From Halobacteriovorax sp. (GTDB taxonomy: Bacteria; Bdellovibrionota; Bacteriovoracia; Bacteriovoracales; Bacteriovoracaceae), in NCBI GenBank assembly GCA_002720865.1, contig PBIO01000009.1:62001-126000 (forward strand): a stretch of 64,000 nt of DNA, given 5' to 3'. The notes beneath the pieces are model-generated. The model worked only from the letters and a program-made list of their open reading frames with translations, had not been told where the DNA came from and made no database searches. Within the stretch, counting starts at the first letter, position 1. Each line of letters starts with the position of its first letter. The translations under genes and the position numbers were made by a program. This document shows positions 31,968 to 41,200 of the stretch, in pieces.

Positions 31968-33959
31968 ATGCGTTTATTTGTAAGTTTATTACTAAGTCTA
32001 GGACTATTTTCCACTCAGGTCATGGCCTCAAATGGGCCAATTTCAGAGTTAGATTCAGCAAAACAACAAAGAATTGAATACCTCCTACAAAGACATAAGC
32101 CCACACATGTAAGGCCAGCTTCTTGTCCCATGGAAAGTAAGATGTATGCAGATCTTTTAGGAAAAATTAAGAATATAAAAAATCTTTTTAAAGATAATTG
32201 CACGAATGCTGATCCGGCCCGGCTTGAAGAACTCTTAAATGGAGCCACGGCCATTCAGGCGGAAATCGATACGGCTCAACAAAGCGCTGGTTCTACTAAT
32301 CAGACTAGTGCCATTCCTACTGAAGTTAATGGTCAGCAGATTAGCACAGTAGTAAATAGTATCAATAGTATTTTAACAACCGGACAATGTAAGTTTAAAG
32401 ACCAGAGCTTTTTAGAAAATACGGCCGATATCGTAACTAGCTTTTCACAAATGGGTCTTTTGGTTCCGAATTCAAATGGGCTTATTATCTCTGCAGGTGG
32501 CTTGGCCCTATCTTCAATCCTTAGAATCCTACACAATCTTTTTACACCACTTTTTGATTTTAGCCAGAACACGGAAAGACAAACTTTTATAAAACTTAAC
32601 TGTGCCTTCTACGATATAAGACGAGATATTGAATCATCTGGTTTTATGGATGTACCATCTTCTCATCATGAGGCTGATTTTGAAGAAGTTAAAAAACTTG
32701 TAAAAGAATTAGACGGAAGAATAAAAGAGGTTTTAAAAGAGAAGACAAGTATATTAGAAGAAATTGCAAAAAAAGAAGCCGCCTCAGTTGGAGAAGGCTT
32801 AGGAACCTTAATCCAATTGGAAAAATTGGTGGCCAGTGCACATAAATCAGTAGCCAAACCGATAGTCGAAACTGATGGAGTGCCTGCAACAACAATAAAG
32901 CTTCAGGTCATTCAGGACTTAACTTTAATGAGAGAAGCTCTTGTTAAAAGTCTAAAAGAGTATACAGAACGTGGTCTAAGTAAAATACCACCACTAGATG
33001 CCATGCTAAGCCACGAGCTATCAAAATTAGACTACTTAACGAATGCTGATGCCTATAGCGAGCTACTTTCACAGGATAATAAGAAGTTTAATGATAACTA
33101 TAGAGCAAATTTACTATTTCATTTTGGAAGAATCTCTAAAGATATCGTTTCGAATAAAGCAGATTTAACTAAAAAGTTTAATGAAGAAACTGAAATTGAC
33201 GGACTTAAAATTCCTGAATTTAAGAAAGCACTAGATAAAAAAGTAGCGGCACTCGTTAAATCTTTGGGTGAAACTTTAAAAAAGTTAAAAACGGTTGAAC
33301 TAAGACTTGCTCGAATCACAAATGATCGTCAATATTCAGCAACGGATGATGGTGAAGAGAATATTGTCTCTATACTTTCTGACTACAATGAAATAGCCGC
33401 TCAAGTTTATGGAGAGTGGGGTGAAAAGTTTCTTAGATACACCACTGAAAGTTCGTTTAAACAAAATAAGAAATTTGAAGAAAAATTTGATACATTCGCT
33501 AGAAACCACCTTGCTGTGGAAGATGGCAAGTTTCAGGTACCGAATGCGAATGATTTATCAGAGTTAAAGCTAATCTATGCATGCCAGGATGCGGAGCCTT
33601 TTAGAAGGGCCTGGAAACTAGGGAATGCCCTTTCTCAAAATGGATATGATTTTCTGGCCACAAATAAAGACTTATTCCATAGTGATACTTCAGAATCACT
33701 TATGTCAGGAATTCATCTAAGAAGAAGTGACTTTGAAAGAATTCAGCACCACTATAAATCTGCTATGTTTGCTAAAAAGCTAATTCTTGGAGCTCAAGTT
33801 TCACAGGAACATAAAGAGAAATACTTGGTTAAGCGCGGTGGACATAAACGCTATCTAGGTATGGTTATGCTCGATGTAAACAGAACTAAAGCTAAAGCAG
33901 TTTTATTGCAGGAGCTGATTGAGCGTTATAACTGTGCAAAGGTAACTACAGAAGAATAG
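31968..33959 (+). CDS. Large exported helical protein of unknown function
   Basis: The ATG at 31968 gives a signal peptide MRLFVSLLLSLGLFSTQVMA, with AAGG eight bases upstream. A GTG three codons earlier is also possible. The mature part of about 640 residues has cysteines at RPASCPMES, KDNCTNAD and TGQCKFKD and at the C-terminus, a short hydrophobic patch (GLIISAGGLALSSILRIL) around residue 172, and a long Lys/Glu-rich coiled region (about 225-460). No family is recognised. It could be a periplasmic structural or secretion-linked protein. A strong terminator follows its stop. Confidence 0.78.
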   Translation: MRLFVSLLLSLGLFSTQVMASNGPISELDSAKQQRIEYLLQRHKPTHVRPASCPMESKMYADLLGKIKNIKNLFKDNCTNADPARLEELLNGATAIQAEIDTAQQSAGSTNQTSAIPTEVNGQQISTVVNSINSILTTGQCKFKDQSFLENTADIVTSFSQMGLLVPNSNGLIISAGGLALSSILRILHNLFTPLFDFSQNTERQTFIKLNCAFYDIRRDIESSGFMDVPSSHHEADFEEVKKLVKELDGRIKEVLKEKTSILEEIAKKEAASVGEGLGTLIQLEKLVASAHKSVAKPIVETDGVPATTIKLQVIQDLTLMREALVKSLKEYTERGLSKIPPLDAMLSHELSKLDYLTNADAYSELLSQDNKKFNDNYRANLLFHFGRISKDIVSNKADLTKKFNEETEIDGLKIPEFKKALDKKVAALVKSLGETLKKLKTVELRLARITNDRQYSATDDGEENIVSILSDYNEIAAQVYGEWGEKFLRYTTESSFKQNKKFEEKFDTFARNHLAVEDGKFQVPNANDLSELKLIYACQDAEPFRRAWKLGNALSQNGYDFLATNKDLFHSDTSESLMSGIHLRRSDFERIQHHYKSAMFAKKLILGAQVSQEHKEKYLVKRGGHKRYLGMVMLDVNRTKAKAVLLQELIERYNCAKVTTEE

Positions 33960-33978
33960 TCATAATACAGAGCATTAA

Positions 33979-34014
33979 GGCAGGAAGCATAGGAATGCAT
34001 CCTGCCAGTTTTTT
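33979..34014 (+). terminator. Strong intrinsic terminator
   Basis: The stem GGCAGGA / TCCTGCC (33979-33985 and 34000-34006) extends inward through GCAT and ATGC, and AGTTTTTT follows. It ends the upstream exported-protein transcript just 15 bases before the start of the transglycosylase gene. Confidence 0.9.
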
Positions 34015-34017
34015 GTT

Positions 34018-34029
34018 TATAATATCTCC
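34018..34029 (+). promoter_or_regulatory. Candidate -10 box of the transglycosylase gene, nearly leaderless
   Basis: The sequence TATAAT (34018-34023) lies six bases before the ATG and no Shine-Dalgarno sequence is present. The message would therefore begin at or next to the start codon. No good -35 box is visible, as that position falls in the terminator stem. Confidence 0.35.
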
Positions 34030-35013
34030 ATGACTAAAACAAAAAAGAACCTCCTCATTGCCTCCTTGATCTTAGATGTCATTATCCTGATTCCTGTGCT
34101 TTTTTATTTTTTAGTCATTCCTCGAAGTGAGATTGAAAGTCTTCAAAAATCATATGTGCAGACAAAAATTGAGAACAAAAAGGCAAGCTATAAAATAGTC
34201 TCTAAGAAACCAAAAGGTTGGAAAACATTAAAAGAAATAAGTTATGTGGCCGCTCATGCCATTGTCGTTAGTGAAGACTGGGACTTTTATAACCACAGTG
34301 GATACGACTTAGGGCAGGTTAAAGAGGCCGTAGAGGATACCGCCAACGGTAAAAAATTAAGAGGCGCTTCGACTATTTCACAGCAGTTAGTAAAAAACCT
34401 CTTTTTATCCAATGAAAGAAGCTTTGTTCGAAAAGCTAAAGAGCTTAGTTTTACAATGTACATGGAAAGATCTGTATCAAAGGAAAAAATCCTTGAGATT
34501 TATTTAAATATAATTGAATACGGAGAAGGTATTTATGGCATTGAAAATGCGGCCAAGCATTACTTCAAAAAGAGTAGTAAAAACCTAACGGCCAGAGAAG
34601 GAGCTTTTTTAGCGATGCTCTTACCTAGCCCAAAAAAGCATGCTCAGAGCTTTAAAGACAAAAAGCTAACTCCCTATGCTAATAAAGTCGTAAATAATGT
34701 CCTAAAGAAAATGGTAAAGGCTAAATATCTTAAAAAAGAACAGTTAAATAGGGAACAAGTTCGAAGCTTTAATTGGGAATCAGAAAAACCTACAGTTCCC
34801 AAGAACAGTGAAGTAAAATTAAAACAAACCGAAATTGAAAATAAAGTTAGGGCCCAAAAATCAAAATCAAATGCAAAGAAACAGGCCATGAGGGGTGAAG
34901 AAGATGTTTATAAAAGAGACACCTCTATCGAAGTCTCAGATGACCCTAGCTTTGATGATGACGCCATTATTGAGGATAATTCAGGCCTTGAAGAAGAATT
35001 TTCTCTAGAATAA
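34030..35013 (+). CDS. Monofunctional biosynthetic peptidoglycan transglycosylase (GT51)
   Basis: The 327-residue protein has one N-terminal membrane helix (about 8-30) and the five GT51 motifs: EDWDFYNHSGYD (with the catalytic Glu), GASTISQQLVKNLFL, RKAKEL, KEKILEIYLNIIEYG, and the later AAKHYF/REGAFLAMLLPSP region. It polymerises lipid II into glycan strands. No transpeptidase domain follows; instead there is a Lys-rich then acidic C-terminal tail (DDPSFDDDAIIEDNSGLEEE) of about 60 residues. It resembles MtgA. The acidic tail is an oddity and may bind a partner or cations. Confidence 0.93.
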   Translation: MTKTKKNLLIASLILDVIILIPVLFYFLVIPRSEIESLQKSYVQTKIENKKASYKIVSKKPKGWKTLKEISYVAAHAIVVSEDWDFYNHSGYDLGQVKEAVEDTANGKKLRGASTISQQLVKNLFLSNERSFVRKAKELSFTMYMERSVSKEKILEIYLNIIEYGEGIYGIENAAKHYFKKSSKNLTAREGAFLAMLLPSPKKHAQSFKDKKLTPYANKVVNNVLKKMVKAKYLKKEQLNREQVRSFNWESEKPTVPKNSEVKLKQTEIENKVRAQKSKSNAKKQAMRGEEDVYKRDTSIEVSDDPSFDDDAIIEDNSGLEEEFSLE

Positions 35014-35030
35014 ATCTGAAATTCTAGAGA
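35002..35030 (+). repeat. Ten-base inverted repeat at the end of the GT51 gene
   Basis: The arms TCTCTAGAAT (35002-35011) and ATTCTAGAGA (35021-35030) are perfectly complementary around a nine-base loop and include the stop codon. There is no T-tract, so this is probably an mRNA 3' structure or a weak terminator. Confidence 0.55.
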
Positions 35031-35178
35031 GTTATGTAACTGCCAGCTGTCCAATTTTTAGACAATCCTCTCTAAGTTTAAACCTGTAGTTTCAAATACT
35101 TAGCTTTAGTTTAAGCGGCATGATTCTTGTAACAATAGTTCCATTTATTTGTAATCAAATGAGATGAAGGCTATTCTT

Positions 35179-38100
35179 ATGAAATCTATTATTTGGACTT
35201 GGTTAGTTTTAATCCTCTTATCAGTAGGCCCGGCACTAGCTGGTCATAATGATCCAGGGATTCAAGATCCCAAAAAGGCAATGGACACAATTCTTGAAGC
35301 CCCAAGTGATCCTATTGCTTTATTGAATATTCCAAAGGAGCTTATTGTTTCGGAGGCTAAGAAGGCTTTAACGGCAGAGGGAACTACAATCACCCAGGTC
35401 AGCCGCTTTGATATTGACCCAACAAATAGAATCGTAATTTTAGAAGGTGTAAGTGAATTGCCTGCAGATATTCTTGCAGACATGAATGAGATTGGAGGAA
35501 TAGAGGCTGGGGATCAAACTCTTGCTCGCCATAAGTTTTCAATTCATTTTGAACTGCCCTCAGCTAAAAAGATTGCTTTAACTAGATATTTTCAAATTAG
35601 AATCAGGAGCCTAAAGCTTGGTAATCAAGACTATACTCCAGCGGTTCATCTTCTAGGCCGTTATGCGGTTGGTTTACTTTTAAATACTAGCTTTATGAAC
35701 TATATGCTCGAGGTTAAGCCAGAGGTTCAGTTAACAGAAAAAAATCCATCATTATTAATAAAACAGCTTATTGAAAATAAGGGACTTCGCTTTAGAGGAG
35801 ATACCATCTCTTTTAAGGTCGACCTAGCGCAAATTCCACAGCTCTCAGCGTACGCTGGTCTTGAGGGAATTAGAGTTTGGGGCGTTCATCCGACAATCTT
35901 ACGAGGGACAAAAGGGCAAGTGGCCTTAAGAATTGAAGCAGGAATAGGAAAACCAAACCGCGCCTGGACCAAGCAAGCAGACATGAGGCATAAAGATGAT
36001 GTAAAAACCCTAGAAGATGTTAGGGAGGAGCTTTATAAAGAGTTCTCTGATCTAGAAGTTCTAATGGCTGATTTAGAACCTTATAAAAAGGAGATGGCCG
36101 AAACTCTTGGTTTTACTCATATGAGTATCCGTCACTCTGATGAATTTAAAAATATAAGCTCAAAGGTTAGAAATAGAGCGGCCAAATACTTAAATAAAAA
36201 AGAAGCCAGCTTTTTAGCTGATCCAGAAACGACATATTATCTAGTTAAAGATGAACTTAAGGAGCTTATTGCTTATTCCCTAAGTGATATTAGACGTCGT
36301 CAACTTATAGAACAAGCTAATCTGACTGGCGGAGCCGCAACTACCACTCTACCATTTTTAGAGAAAAGGCTGTCTCAAAAAACAATTGATGAAGCCACAA
36401 GATTCTTTAGAGAGTTTGAGTTTGAAGGGGACCAAATGTTTCCTGACTTAAAAGTGGTTATTGATCCAAAAAATAAAGGCATCGTTCTAAGAGGAAATGT
36501 TGCTATTGATATCAATGTTCTTATGGCCCTTGGGATGGAAGGCTCAGGAATTGAGTGGAGTAAAATCCCACTAAGGCTTGCAGATGATCAATACGGAACC
36601 GGACTTCCCTTTGAAGCTGGAGTTAGAATTAATATGGGTAAAAATAGTGAGCTAGGCATAGACGTTCACTATCTAAAACTAGCCGATGGTTCAAATCAAA
36701 TTTACCTTACAAATGATAGTGATCACGCGAATGTGGCCATCAATTATATCAAGCTGGCATTAACTCAGACGCTTGTTACGACTCTTATAGAGCAACCGAT
36801 TGCTCCTCCAGGTGATAACTCAGGAGAAGAGGAAGAGGATGACTACGATCCTTATAAGGAAATCTTATCAAATATTTCAAGGCAAATTGAGACTTATAGC
36901 ACTCTTGGTGGGCATGATCTTTTATCTCTTTTAGAAGTGGCGAAAATTGATATTGAAAAGAACCCATTTATCTTAGAAGGCAAAGAGTTTGTTGCCGGAA
37001 AAACAGAACTCTTCTTTGAAAAATTGATTCGATTTGACGATGAAGATAAGCAGCTAAAGATAAATCTTTCTCCGCGTATTGTTTCTGAAAAAATAATGGA
37101 AACTGAAAACAATATTGCAGTATGGAATATTGAGCCAATCTACGACAAGGTAATGAACCAAACTTATCTTGATCTGGCCGTTGGGAATGGAAAAAGAAGC
37201 ACAAAATACGAAAACATCTTAAAGTATCGTCCTGAGAATAAGGACAGTCAGCTCTTTAAAGGAATTGATACTTCAAGAAAGCAATCTCCTGCCGACCTTC
37301 ATGTTAAAATGAATCTAGAGCATTTTGAGAACCTTATAAATCAAGTTTTTAAAGATGCTTTTGTCGCCCAGAACAAAGTTGTAGAAAAAGCTCTTAAGGA
37401 AAGAAAGTCTTCCGATCACTACCTAGTGAAAAATATTAACCTTAATGTAATTCGTGATGGTGAACTTAGAGTTAATATGGTTCTCTCTCATATTAAAAAG
37501 GGAAAGAGATTCTTTTTAAATCCAGCGAGAATTTGGGATGGTGACTTTAAGGATCCAGCTGTTAAAACAATTACTGCAAGTATGAATCTTCAGCTATCAG
37601 TTGAAAAACTATCTAAGTATATTAATGAAATCAAATTTGCTGAGAATGAAATCTTCCTAAGTGATGAACTCCTTAGACTTGATATCTCTAAAGTAGGATT
37701 AAAATTTGAAGGAAAGACTTCCGTTCTTGATAAAATAGTGGGACTAGTGGCAAAAGACATAGACTTTAAACGTTCTTCTATAGCCAAAAAGCTTAAGGTC
37801 TTTTTACTAAAGTTTGCTGGAAAATTTATGAATGAAAGAGACCCTAAGAAAAACGGGAACCTCGAGCTTGGTGGGTTTAAGATTAATCAGTACGTAAAGA
37901 TGTTTACTCATGATGAAGAAATCTTACTCCAATTAAATCCTCACGCGGGAGGAAACGCTTTTGACATTAAGCTTATTCCAAATCAAAAATTTAATGGTGC
38001 GGACTTAGGGCTCATCGTTAAGAAAAAAGATAATTCAATCGCTTTTGATTTTTCTACGACTGGAAATATGGCCTCAGTAGATAAAGGAGAGTTAGCTTCA

Positions 38101-38700
38101 ATTATTGAAAAATCTGTTGAAATTTTTGCTCCTTATAACGAAGCTCAAACAGCAGAAGAGCTGAAGAAGTTGATGAGAACAAATATTCTATTCGATCAAA
38201 CATTTTATAATAGCGACTATGCCAAGATGAGTCTTTTACATCGGTTTAAAAGAGTTATCTCTGAGTACCCTGGTATTACAGATATTGCGGGGATCGATAT
38301 GGATGTGATTGAGCAAATCAATAGAAACCTAGGAACTGATATAACGGCGCAAAAAGCAGGATTTAACGGTAGAGCTATTACTAATAGCGGTGTTGAAATC
38401 ATGTACTTTTTAACAGTAGCAGTTGTCCTTGAGGCACAGGTAAATACTTTAGTAGAAAAGTTAAAGGACTTAGGTGCTACCGACGTAAATTATTTTAAAG
38501 ATTTTGAGAAATATGCAAAGAAGCTAAGAGAAAACTACATCATTCCTTTTATGGAAATCTATTCAAATAAGTATGATCGCCATAATAAGAAAATTATTAA
38601 AAAGGGTCCAACTGACTGGAACCATTCTTATTATCCAGATGCAAGATTTTCAAATGAGATTTATGAAAGAATTAAAGAAAACTTAAGGGTAGGGAACTAA
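35179..38700 (+). CDS. Very large exported protein with internal repeats, first gene of an envelope operon
   Basis: I choose the ATG at 35179, with AAGG eight bases upstream, giving signal peptide MKSIIWTWLVLILLSVGPALA. An ATG five codons earlier is the alternative. The mature part of about 1150 residues has no membrane helix. Two regions share a pattern: FDIDPTNRIVILEG...GGIE (about 82-113 of the longer frame) and VIDPKNKGIVLRG...GSGIE (about 430-460). Each is followed by strand-rich sequence, which suggests duplicated beta domains. No family is recognised. Two genes follow with one-base spacing or overlap: a 297-residue exported protein and a small barrel. The operon probably builds an envelope complex. 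Confidence 0.78.
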   Translation: MKSIIWTWLVLILLSVGPALAGHNDPGIQDPKKAMDTILEAPSDPIALLNIPKELIVSEAKKALTAEGTTITQVSRFDIDPTNRIVILEGVSELPADILADMNEIGGIEAGDQTLARHKFSIHFELPSAKKIALTRYFQIRIRSLKLGNQDYTPAVHLLGRYAVGLLLNTSFMNYMLEVKPEVQLTEKNPSLLIKQLIENKGLRFRGDTISFKVDLAQIPQLSAYAGLEGIRVWGVHPTILRGTKGQVALRIEAGIGKPNRAWTKQADMRHKDDVKTLEDVREELYKEFSDLEVLMADLEPYKKEMAETLGFTHMSIRHSDEFKNISSKVRNRAAKYLNKKEASFLADPETTYYLVKDELKELIAYSLSDIRRRQLIEQANLTGGAATTTLPFLEKRLSQKTIDEATRFFREFEFEGDQMFPDLKVVIDPKNKGIVLRGNVAIDINVLMALGMEGSGIEWSKIPLRLADDQYGTGLPFEAGVRINMGKNSELGIDVHYLKLADGSNQIYLTNDSDHANVAINYIKLALTQTLVTTLIEQPIAPPGDNSGEEEEDDYDPYKEILSNISRQIETYSTLGGHDLLSLLEVAKIDIEKNPFILEGKEFVAGKTELFFEKLIRFDDEDKQLKINLSPRIVSEKIMETENNIAVWNIEPIYDKVMNQTYLDLAVGNGKRSTKYENILKYRPENKDSQLFKGIDTSRKQSPADLHVKMNLEHFENLINQVFKDAFVAQNKVVEKALKERKSSDHYLVKNINLNVIRDGELRVNMVLSHIKKGKRFFLNPARIWDGDFKDPAVKTITASMNLQLSVEKLSKYINEIKFAENEIFLSDELLRLDISKVGLKFEGKTSVLDKIVGLVAKDIDFKRSSIAKKLKVFLLKFAGKFMNERDPKKNGNLELGGFKINQYVKMFTHDEEILLQLNPHAGGNAFDIKLIPNQKFNGADLGLIVKKKDNSIAFDFSTTGNMASVDKGELASIIEKSVEIFAPYNEAQTAEELKKLMRTNILFDQTFYNSDYAKMSLLHRFKRVISEYPGITDIAGIDMDVIEQINRNLGTDITAQKAGFNGRAITNSGVEIMYFLTVAVVLEAQVNTLVEKLKDLGATDVNYFKDFEKYAKKLRENYIIPFMEIYSNKYDRHNKKIIKKGPTDWNHSYYPDARFSNEIYERIKENLRVGN

Positions 38701-38701
38701 A

Positions 38702-39595
38702 ATGCTTAAAAAATTATTGATTTTAATCTTAATGTTCAGCTTAGGGTCCAGCGCAATTATCGCTGATGAAACCAACGATGGCACGAATCCTCCTGTCGTG
38801 ACGACTGATAATCAAGACACCGATGGTGATGAATCAACGGCCTTTGGGGTACTTGATCTCTCTGACGAGGAACTTAGAGTGATTGCTGAAAATATTTTTA
38901 ATCTAATGAAATCAATTTCAGAGGAATACTATATTTCAGACGGATTAACATTAGCTACCTATATTCTTCGCTATATGGCAGAAATAGGAGAGTATGAACT
39001 AGTCTATAAAGATATGATGGCCTTGGTAAAAGCTTTTGAAAAACTCCAGGAAAAAGAATTTGATGATTCAATTTACTCCATCCTAGAGCAGATCAGGAAG
39101 ATCCAGTTCGGAACAAGAAAAGGGAAACTATTTGTTAAGCTTTTTTCAAAGTCGCAAGGAGGAATTGTTCATCATATTAATGAGTTAAATGAAGATGAAG
39201 ATAGCTCCCTCAAGGAAATTAAATTTCTCGTCGTAGAAAACGGTGCTGAAATGTACTTTGATGAAGTGGATACGAAGAGTGAAAAAGAAGAGCTCGTGAA
39301 ATGGGTTAAGAAGAAATACAAGATTAAAACTTTTGGGAAGTATATGTTCCATGAAGATATCCCAAAGTATATTGCAGGGTATTTTGATTTAGAAACACCA
39401 GCAAATGCTATGAAGATTGATTATCAAAATTTTTATGTACGTGTTAAAACAGATACGATCTTTAAAGATATGGATTTAAAATTCAAAGATGGCTATGTCC
39501 TTCCTGGTTTTAGAAAAGGTGAAAAACCGATACCTAGTTTTCTTTTAAGACTTGGATCAAAGCTCGTAAAAGTTAAAACTTCGGTGGACCAATAG
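38702..39595 (+). CDS. Exported protein of unknown function
   Basis: The ATG lies one base after the stop of the previous gene. A signal peptide (MLKKLLILILMFSLGSSAIIA) is followed by a short Asp/Thr-rich linker (TNDGTNPP...TDNQDTDGDE) and a mixed helical/strand domain of about 230 residues. Features include a conserved-looking acidic face (DDSIYSILEQI) and the motif KYMFHEDIPKYIAGYFDLETP. No family is recognised. It is encoded between the 1173-residue protein and an outer-membrane barrel in a tight three-gene operon, so it is probably a periplasmic partner of both. Confidence 0.75.
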   Translation: MLKKLLILILMFSLGSSAIIADETNDGTNPPVVTTDNQDTDGDESTAFGVLDLSDEELRVIAENIFNLMKSISEEYYISDGLTLATYILRYMAEIGEYELVYKDMMALVKAFEKLQEKEFDDSIYSILEQIRKIQFGTRKGKLFVKLFSKSQGGIVHHINELNEDEDSSLKEIKFLVVENGAEMYFDEVDTKSEKEELVKWVKKKYKIKTFGKYMFHEDIPKYIAGYFDLETPANAMKIDYQNFYVRVKTDTIFKDMDLKFKDGYVLPGFRKGEKPIPSFLLRLGSKLVKVKTSVDQ

Positions 39596-40113
39596 TGAAA
39601 AGAGTTTTCTTTCTCATAATTTTTATTTTTTGTAGTAGTGCTTATGGCCTAGATCAAAAAAGAACAAGTGTAAGCTGGCAGCTTGGACCAGAATCAAGTT
39701 CTTATAATTTAGATATTGGGATAAATAAATCTTCAACTATTGGCGTTCATTATCAACAGCAATTTGCGCAGCAAAAATCAAGTAATACTACTTATATGTT
39801 AAATGGCCTCTATAATTTTGGGGCCAATTACGAGTACTATTTGGGCCCTGATAGAGAAAGGTTTAAGTCTGGACTCGTCTTAAGCGGCGGTGTTCACTAC
39901 ACAAAGTTGGATAAGGATAGTATCCATCACTCCATCAATTTTGAAGGCAAGCAAGAAATCAAACCAGGGGAAAGCCTCTTTGGTGCAAGATTAGCGGCTA
40001 GTTATAGACTATATTCAGAGTCTCTATTTGGTGGCCTCGGAATTGAAGCTAGTAAGGTAGGAAAAGCAACTATTTTCCTACCTATTAAACTTCAAATAGG
40101 AATCGTTTTCTAA
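39595..40113 (+). CDS. Small outer-membrane beta-barrel protein
   Basis: The start is GTG, overlapping the previous stop (TAGTG), and a signal peptide (MKRVFFLIIFIFCSSAYG) follows. The rest, about 150 residues, alternates polar and hydrophobic residues in strand-length runs with turns, rich in Tyr, Ser and Gly (YMLNGLYNFGANYEYYLG, LFGGLGIEASKVG). It ends in LQIGIVF, a C-terminal Phe typical of outer-membrane barrels recognised by BAM. With about eight strands predicted by eye it resembles small OmpA/OmpW-like barrels. Its stop overlaps the convergent esterase gene by four bases. Confidence 0.7.
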   Translation: MKRVFFLIIFIFCSSAYGLDQKRTSVSWQLGPESSSYNLDIGINKSSTIGVHYQQQFAQQKSSNTTYMLNGLYNFGANYEYYLGPDRERFKSGLVLSGGVHYTKLDKDSIHHSINFEGKQEIKPGESLFGARLAASYRLYSESLFGGLGIEASKVGKATIFLPIKLQIGIVF

Positions 40114-41117
40114 CGGTAGTTAATATCGGTCTTACCATTATAAATTTGTGTACCAAAATCAAGAGCGCTTACTCCTTGCGCCTCTGTGCTCGAACGATCT
40201 GGAAACAATAAAAAAGCATGCAGCCTGCTATCGGGGGCCCAGGCAGAACAGTTTGGAGTATCTTCCGTCATCCTTAGTATTCCCCTGTGGGAGTAAACTA
40301 GCTCTCGGTGGTCTGCTGCTGAAATATTGCCGAAAACTGTGCTCATAACAAAATCTTTAGAGCCTTGGAGAAAGCCAATATTCCAATTTGAAAGTTTTTT
40401 ACAAACATAGGGAACCTTATGGGCAATCAATCCATTTCGGGTATCTAATTTCAAACCGATTTTTTTAAATGCTGATTTAAAATCAGCAATCGTTTTTTTA
40501 GTAAACTTATGCCAAAAACGAAGCCCAAAATGGAGTCCAGGGGAATCTGAAATTATAGTTCTTTTTGCACTAGGGTGAATAACTTTATCAAAAGTTTTTG
40601 AATGAAGGAGAGAGCCTATGCCACCAGCAGATGAACCGTATAGAACAATATCGTCGATATTTTTAAAATTGATCACTTTTTTCTTTTGTAAGTAGTGAAT
40701 CGTTTTTTCGATATTACTATATCCTCTATGCTGAACTTTGGACTTTAGTCCGTAAGTTGCTTTATGATCTCCAGCAAAAACATCGGCGGTACAATAGGGA
40801 AAATAGAGAACGGAGTGATTTTCTAGTGGACTGCCTTTTTTAAGCATAACATTCATTTTACTGACGACTTTTGGAAGGGGATGAACCCAGGCCCTTAGAT
40901 TCGGTCCATAGCAACTGCTTAGGGACCAGCAAGCACCTCCACCCATAAACTCCACTGCAAGTTTTGATTGGTCGGTTTTTTTAGTATCTACCCAAACTTT
41001 ATAGGACATTCCATTTCCACAATAGGCCCCGGGAATGGTATAGGTTTTAAAGCTTCGAGCTTGAAGCATAGAGATTGGAAAAGTTAACAATAATAAAACT
41101 AGGATCGATTTGATCAT
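40110..41117 (-). CDS. Pectinacetylesterase/Notum-family exported hydrolase
   Basis: The signal peptide MIKSILVLLLLTFPISMLQA precedes a 315-residue alpha/beta hydrolase. VEFMGGGACWS (oxyanion region), YCTADVFAGDH and YGSSAGGIGSL (nucleophile Ser163) are motifs of the pectinacetylesterase/Notum family. The Asp in ISDSPG and a His near AADHREL are candidates for the rest of the triad. The cysteines (CGNG, ACWS, SSCYG, PYCT) could form disulfides. It de-esterifies acetyl or acyl groups from glycans or lipoproteins in the envelope or in prey. GGGAG lies nine bases before the ATG. Confidence 0.85.
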   Translation of the reverse strand: MIKSILVLLLLTFPISMLQARSFKTYTIPGAYCGNGMSYKVWVDTKKTDQSKLAVEFMGGGACWSLSSCYGPNLRAWVHPLPKVVSKMNVMLKKGSPLENHSVLYFPYCTADVFAGDHKATYGLKSKVQHRGYSNIEKTIHYLQKKKVINFKNIDDIVLYGSSAGGIGSLLHSKTFDKVIHPSAKRTIISDSPGLHFGLRFWHKFTKKTIADFKSAFKKIGLKLDTRNGLIAHKVPYVCKKLSNWNIGFLQGSKDFVMSTVFGNISAADHRELVYSHRGILRMTEDTPNCSAWAPDSRLHAFLLFPDRSSTEAQGVSALDFGTQIYNGKTDINYR

Positions 41118-41200
41118 TTAAAAACTCCCTTATATGCGCGAAGCTTAATTTTATGTGGAGCGAAAATGGTCGGGAAAGACGCAGTGAGTAGACAGAAAAC

